From CAVPGH01 sp046726955 (GTDB lineage: Bacteria; Acidobacteriota; Vicinamibacteria; Fen-336), in assembly GCA_046726955.1 (NCBI GenBank), contig JBKPBQ010000495.1:1-6981 (forward strand): a stretch of 6,981 bases of DNA, given 5' to 3'. A program made the position numbers and the translations under genes. Below, one piece after another: positions 5,600 to 6,981 of this stretch. Position 1 is the stretch's first letter, and every line of letters begins with the position of its first letter. The notes below the pieces were generated by a model. It worked only from the letters and a program-made list of their open reading frames with translations. It had not been told where the DNA came from and did no database searches.

Positions 5600-6981
5600 G
5601 TGCGATACGTGGGAACCCTGGTCGTCGTGGCCGGACTGGCGGGCGCGAGCGCCGAACCCGCGCAGAACTACATCAAGTGCGGCGGCAACGCCGTCTACGA
5701 AGGCTGCGAGTGCCGCAGCTATCGGCGAGGCCAGGACCAGGTGGTCGCCCCCTCGACCCATCCCACGCGCGCCGCGGTCTGCAACCTGATCAACCTCCAG
5801 ACGGCGTTCGAGTACGCGGTGGACGGCGAAGGCCACGGCCTGTCGATCGTGATGCTCCGCGGGGAGAGCTATCCGTTGAGCCCGCCCGTCTACCAGCTGC
5901 GCGGCGACACCGTAGTGGAGACGATCAACGACGGTGTCGTCCGGGCCCGTGCGGACGGCCAGACGTGGACGTCGACGGGATCCGGAGCGTACCCGCGGAT
6001 CTCCCTCGCGCCGTTCCGAGGCTACGACGAGTACCCGCCCACGGGCTGCCTCATCCCTCCTCCCGACCAGCCGAACGACGATCGCCTGCTCGGACGTCCC
6101 GGGGTCCAGCCGCTTCCCGGCTGCGAGCGACACCCGAAGCACCAGATGCAGATCTTCGACGCCGAGGGACATCGCGTCTCGATCGATCATCTTGCGTTCG
6201 ACGGAGGTCTCGATTCCTCGTGCTCGCCCCGCATGCCTCCCTTCACCGGCTGGCGGCGCCGCTTCCACCGACCCGCGCTCATCGAGCTCGGCTGGAGCGC
6301 CGTCGCCTCGGGAACCGCGTTCCACGACAACGAGGTCGCGAACCCCGCGGGCTGGACGTCGCTCCACCTCGGGGAAGGGCCGCTCGACGCGCAGGGCGTG
6401 CCCGCGTGCCGCGCCGTCTCGGTGTACGGCAACCGCTTCGCCGACCTCGGCTACAACCTCTGCGACAGCCAGGGCGGGGATCGACGCCAGTGCTACTGGG
6501 CGGACGCGATCTCGATGGCCTGCTCGGGCTCGATCCACGACAACTCGATCCGCAACCCGACCGACGTGGGGATCGTCGCCTTCGTGGGCGGCGTCTCGAT
6601 CGAGAGCAACCAGATCGTCTCCGACCGCGGCAAGGCTTTCGGAGGAATCGCCGCCGTGGATGAGCTGCAGCTCGACAGCGGCCAATGGGTGGCGAACCAC
6701 GACGATACGGTCATCGCCGGGAACACGGTGCAAGCGATCGGGGCCGGCGCCTTCGACGTCGGCATCGCGATCGGCCAGTGGGCGTGGGGGTGCGCGCCCC
6801 GGGCCCAGCCCACGTTCGCGAACTCCCTCGTCGTGGCGAACCGGCTCGACGCGGGCGCGGGGCGCATCAACTACGGCCTTGCGGTGACGCTCGCGGACGG
6901 CGTCGCGATCGACGGCTTCCGCGTGGGGTCGTCCCGGAGCTGCGGCACGTCGCGCTGCTTCGAAGACCTCCAGCCCAATAC
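5600..6981 (+). CDS. Exported right-handed beta-helix repeat protein (partial, runs off right edge)
   Basis: An open frame of 460 codons with no stop before the window edge. Residues 1-18 look like a Sec signal peptide: Arg2, a hydrophobic core VGTLVVVAGLAGA, and an ASA cleavage site before EPAQ. A Cys-containing segment follows (Cys27, Cys36, Cys38, Cys61). From about residue 185 onward the protein shows irregular beta-helix-like rungs with the pattern hydrophobic-x-hydrophobic-x-x-N-x-hydrophobic, such as VSVYGNRF, GSIHDNSI, VSIESNQI and DTVIAGNTV, typical of parallel beta-helix (pectate-lyase-fold) proteins. No catalytic motif was recognised, so the role (surface adhesin, polysaccharide-active enzyme or structural protein) is open. 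The GTG at 5600 puts the signal peptide at the very N-terminus, with AAAGG two bases upstream (poor spacing); GTG at 5564 (12 more residues, RRSGYDRK-rich n-region) or 5609 are alternatives. Coding on this strand is preferred over the long antisense frame because of the signal peptide, Cys content and rung pattern. It is transcribed away from the stressosome cluster. Confidence 0.82.
   Translation, partial: MRYVGTLVVVAGLAGASAEPAQNYIKCGGNAVYEGCECRSYRRGQDQVVAPSTHPTRAAVCNLINLQTAFEYAVDGEGHGLSIVMLRGESYPLSPPVYQLRGDTVVETINDGVVRARADGQTWTSTGSGAYPRISLAPFRGYDEYPPTGCLIPPPDQPNDDRLLGRPGVQPLPGCERHPKHQMQIFDAEGHRVSIDHLAFDGGLDSSCSPRMPPFTGWRRRFHRPALIELGWSAVASGTAFHDNEVANPAGWTSLHLGEGPLDAQGVPACRAVSVYGNRFADLGYNLCDSQGGDRRQCYWADAISMACSGSIHDNSIRNPTDVGIVAFVGGVSIESNQIVSDRGKAFGGIAAVDELQLDSGQWVANHDDTVIAGNTVQAIGAGAFDVGIAIGQWAWGCAPRAQPTFANSLVVANRLDAGAGRINYGLAVTLADGVAIDGFRVGSSRSCGTSRCFEDLQPN

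Noticed and set aside
3015..5789. Plus-strand open frame of 924 codons
   Set aside because: It overlaps well-supported minus-strand genes throughout and shows no domain. Lack of stops is expected at this GC content.
5468..6733. Minus-strand open frame of 421 codons opposite the beta-helix gene
   Set aside because: Composition (Val/Asp/Arg-rich, few Cys or aromatic residues, no motifs) is that of an antisense shadow; the plus-strand frame has a signal peptide and beta-helix rungs.

Overview
This is a very GC-rich window (roughly 70% by eye). It carries five tightly packed minus-strand genes of a stressosome-type (RsbRST) signalling cluster, a minus-strand metallophosphoesterase gene upstream of them, and one divergent plus-strand gene for an exported beta-helix protein. 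The GC content, the cluster type and the absence of any SigB/RsbW/RsbV gene in view suggest a high-GC bacterium of an Acidobacteriota- or Myxococcota-like kind. That placement is an inference of low confidence; nothing in the window fixes the taxon.

Layout, read in the minus-strand direction from right to left. A PAP-like calcineurin-fold phosphoesterase (5429-4026) is followed by a 124-base gap holding a strong GC hairpin. Then come rsbR (3901-3035), rsbS (3025-2639), rsbT (2610-2254, with a puzzling start), an RsbT-like ATPase fused to a SpoIIE/RsbX-type phosphatase (2263-1217), and a histidine kinase (1220 to beyond the left edge) that itself begins with an RsbT-like ATPase domain. From rsbR onward, junctions are a 9-base gap or short overlaps (10 and 4 bases), so the five genes read as one operon. 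The plus-strand gene (5600 to beyond the right edge) encodes a Cys-containing protein with a signal peptide and a right-handed beta-helix-like repeat region. The 170-base divergent spacer contains short direct repeats and a perfect hairpin.

How the genes probably work together. In the known stressosome model, RsbR and RsbS (STAS proteins) assemble a large complex that holds the RsbT kinase. On stress, RsbT phosphorylates RsbS and RsbR and is released to activate an output, and an RsbX-type phosphatase resets the complex. Here the scaffold, kinase and phosphatase are all present with their key residues. The next gene is a histidine kinase rather than the RsbU-SigB arm, so the likely output is a two-component system whose response regulator would lie beyond the left edge. 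The most notable feature is three consecutive genes each carrying an apparently intact RsbT-family ATPase module: stand-alone, phosphatase-fused and kinase-fused. No RNA genes, CRISPR arrays or mobile elements were seen.
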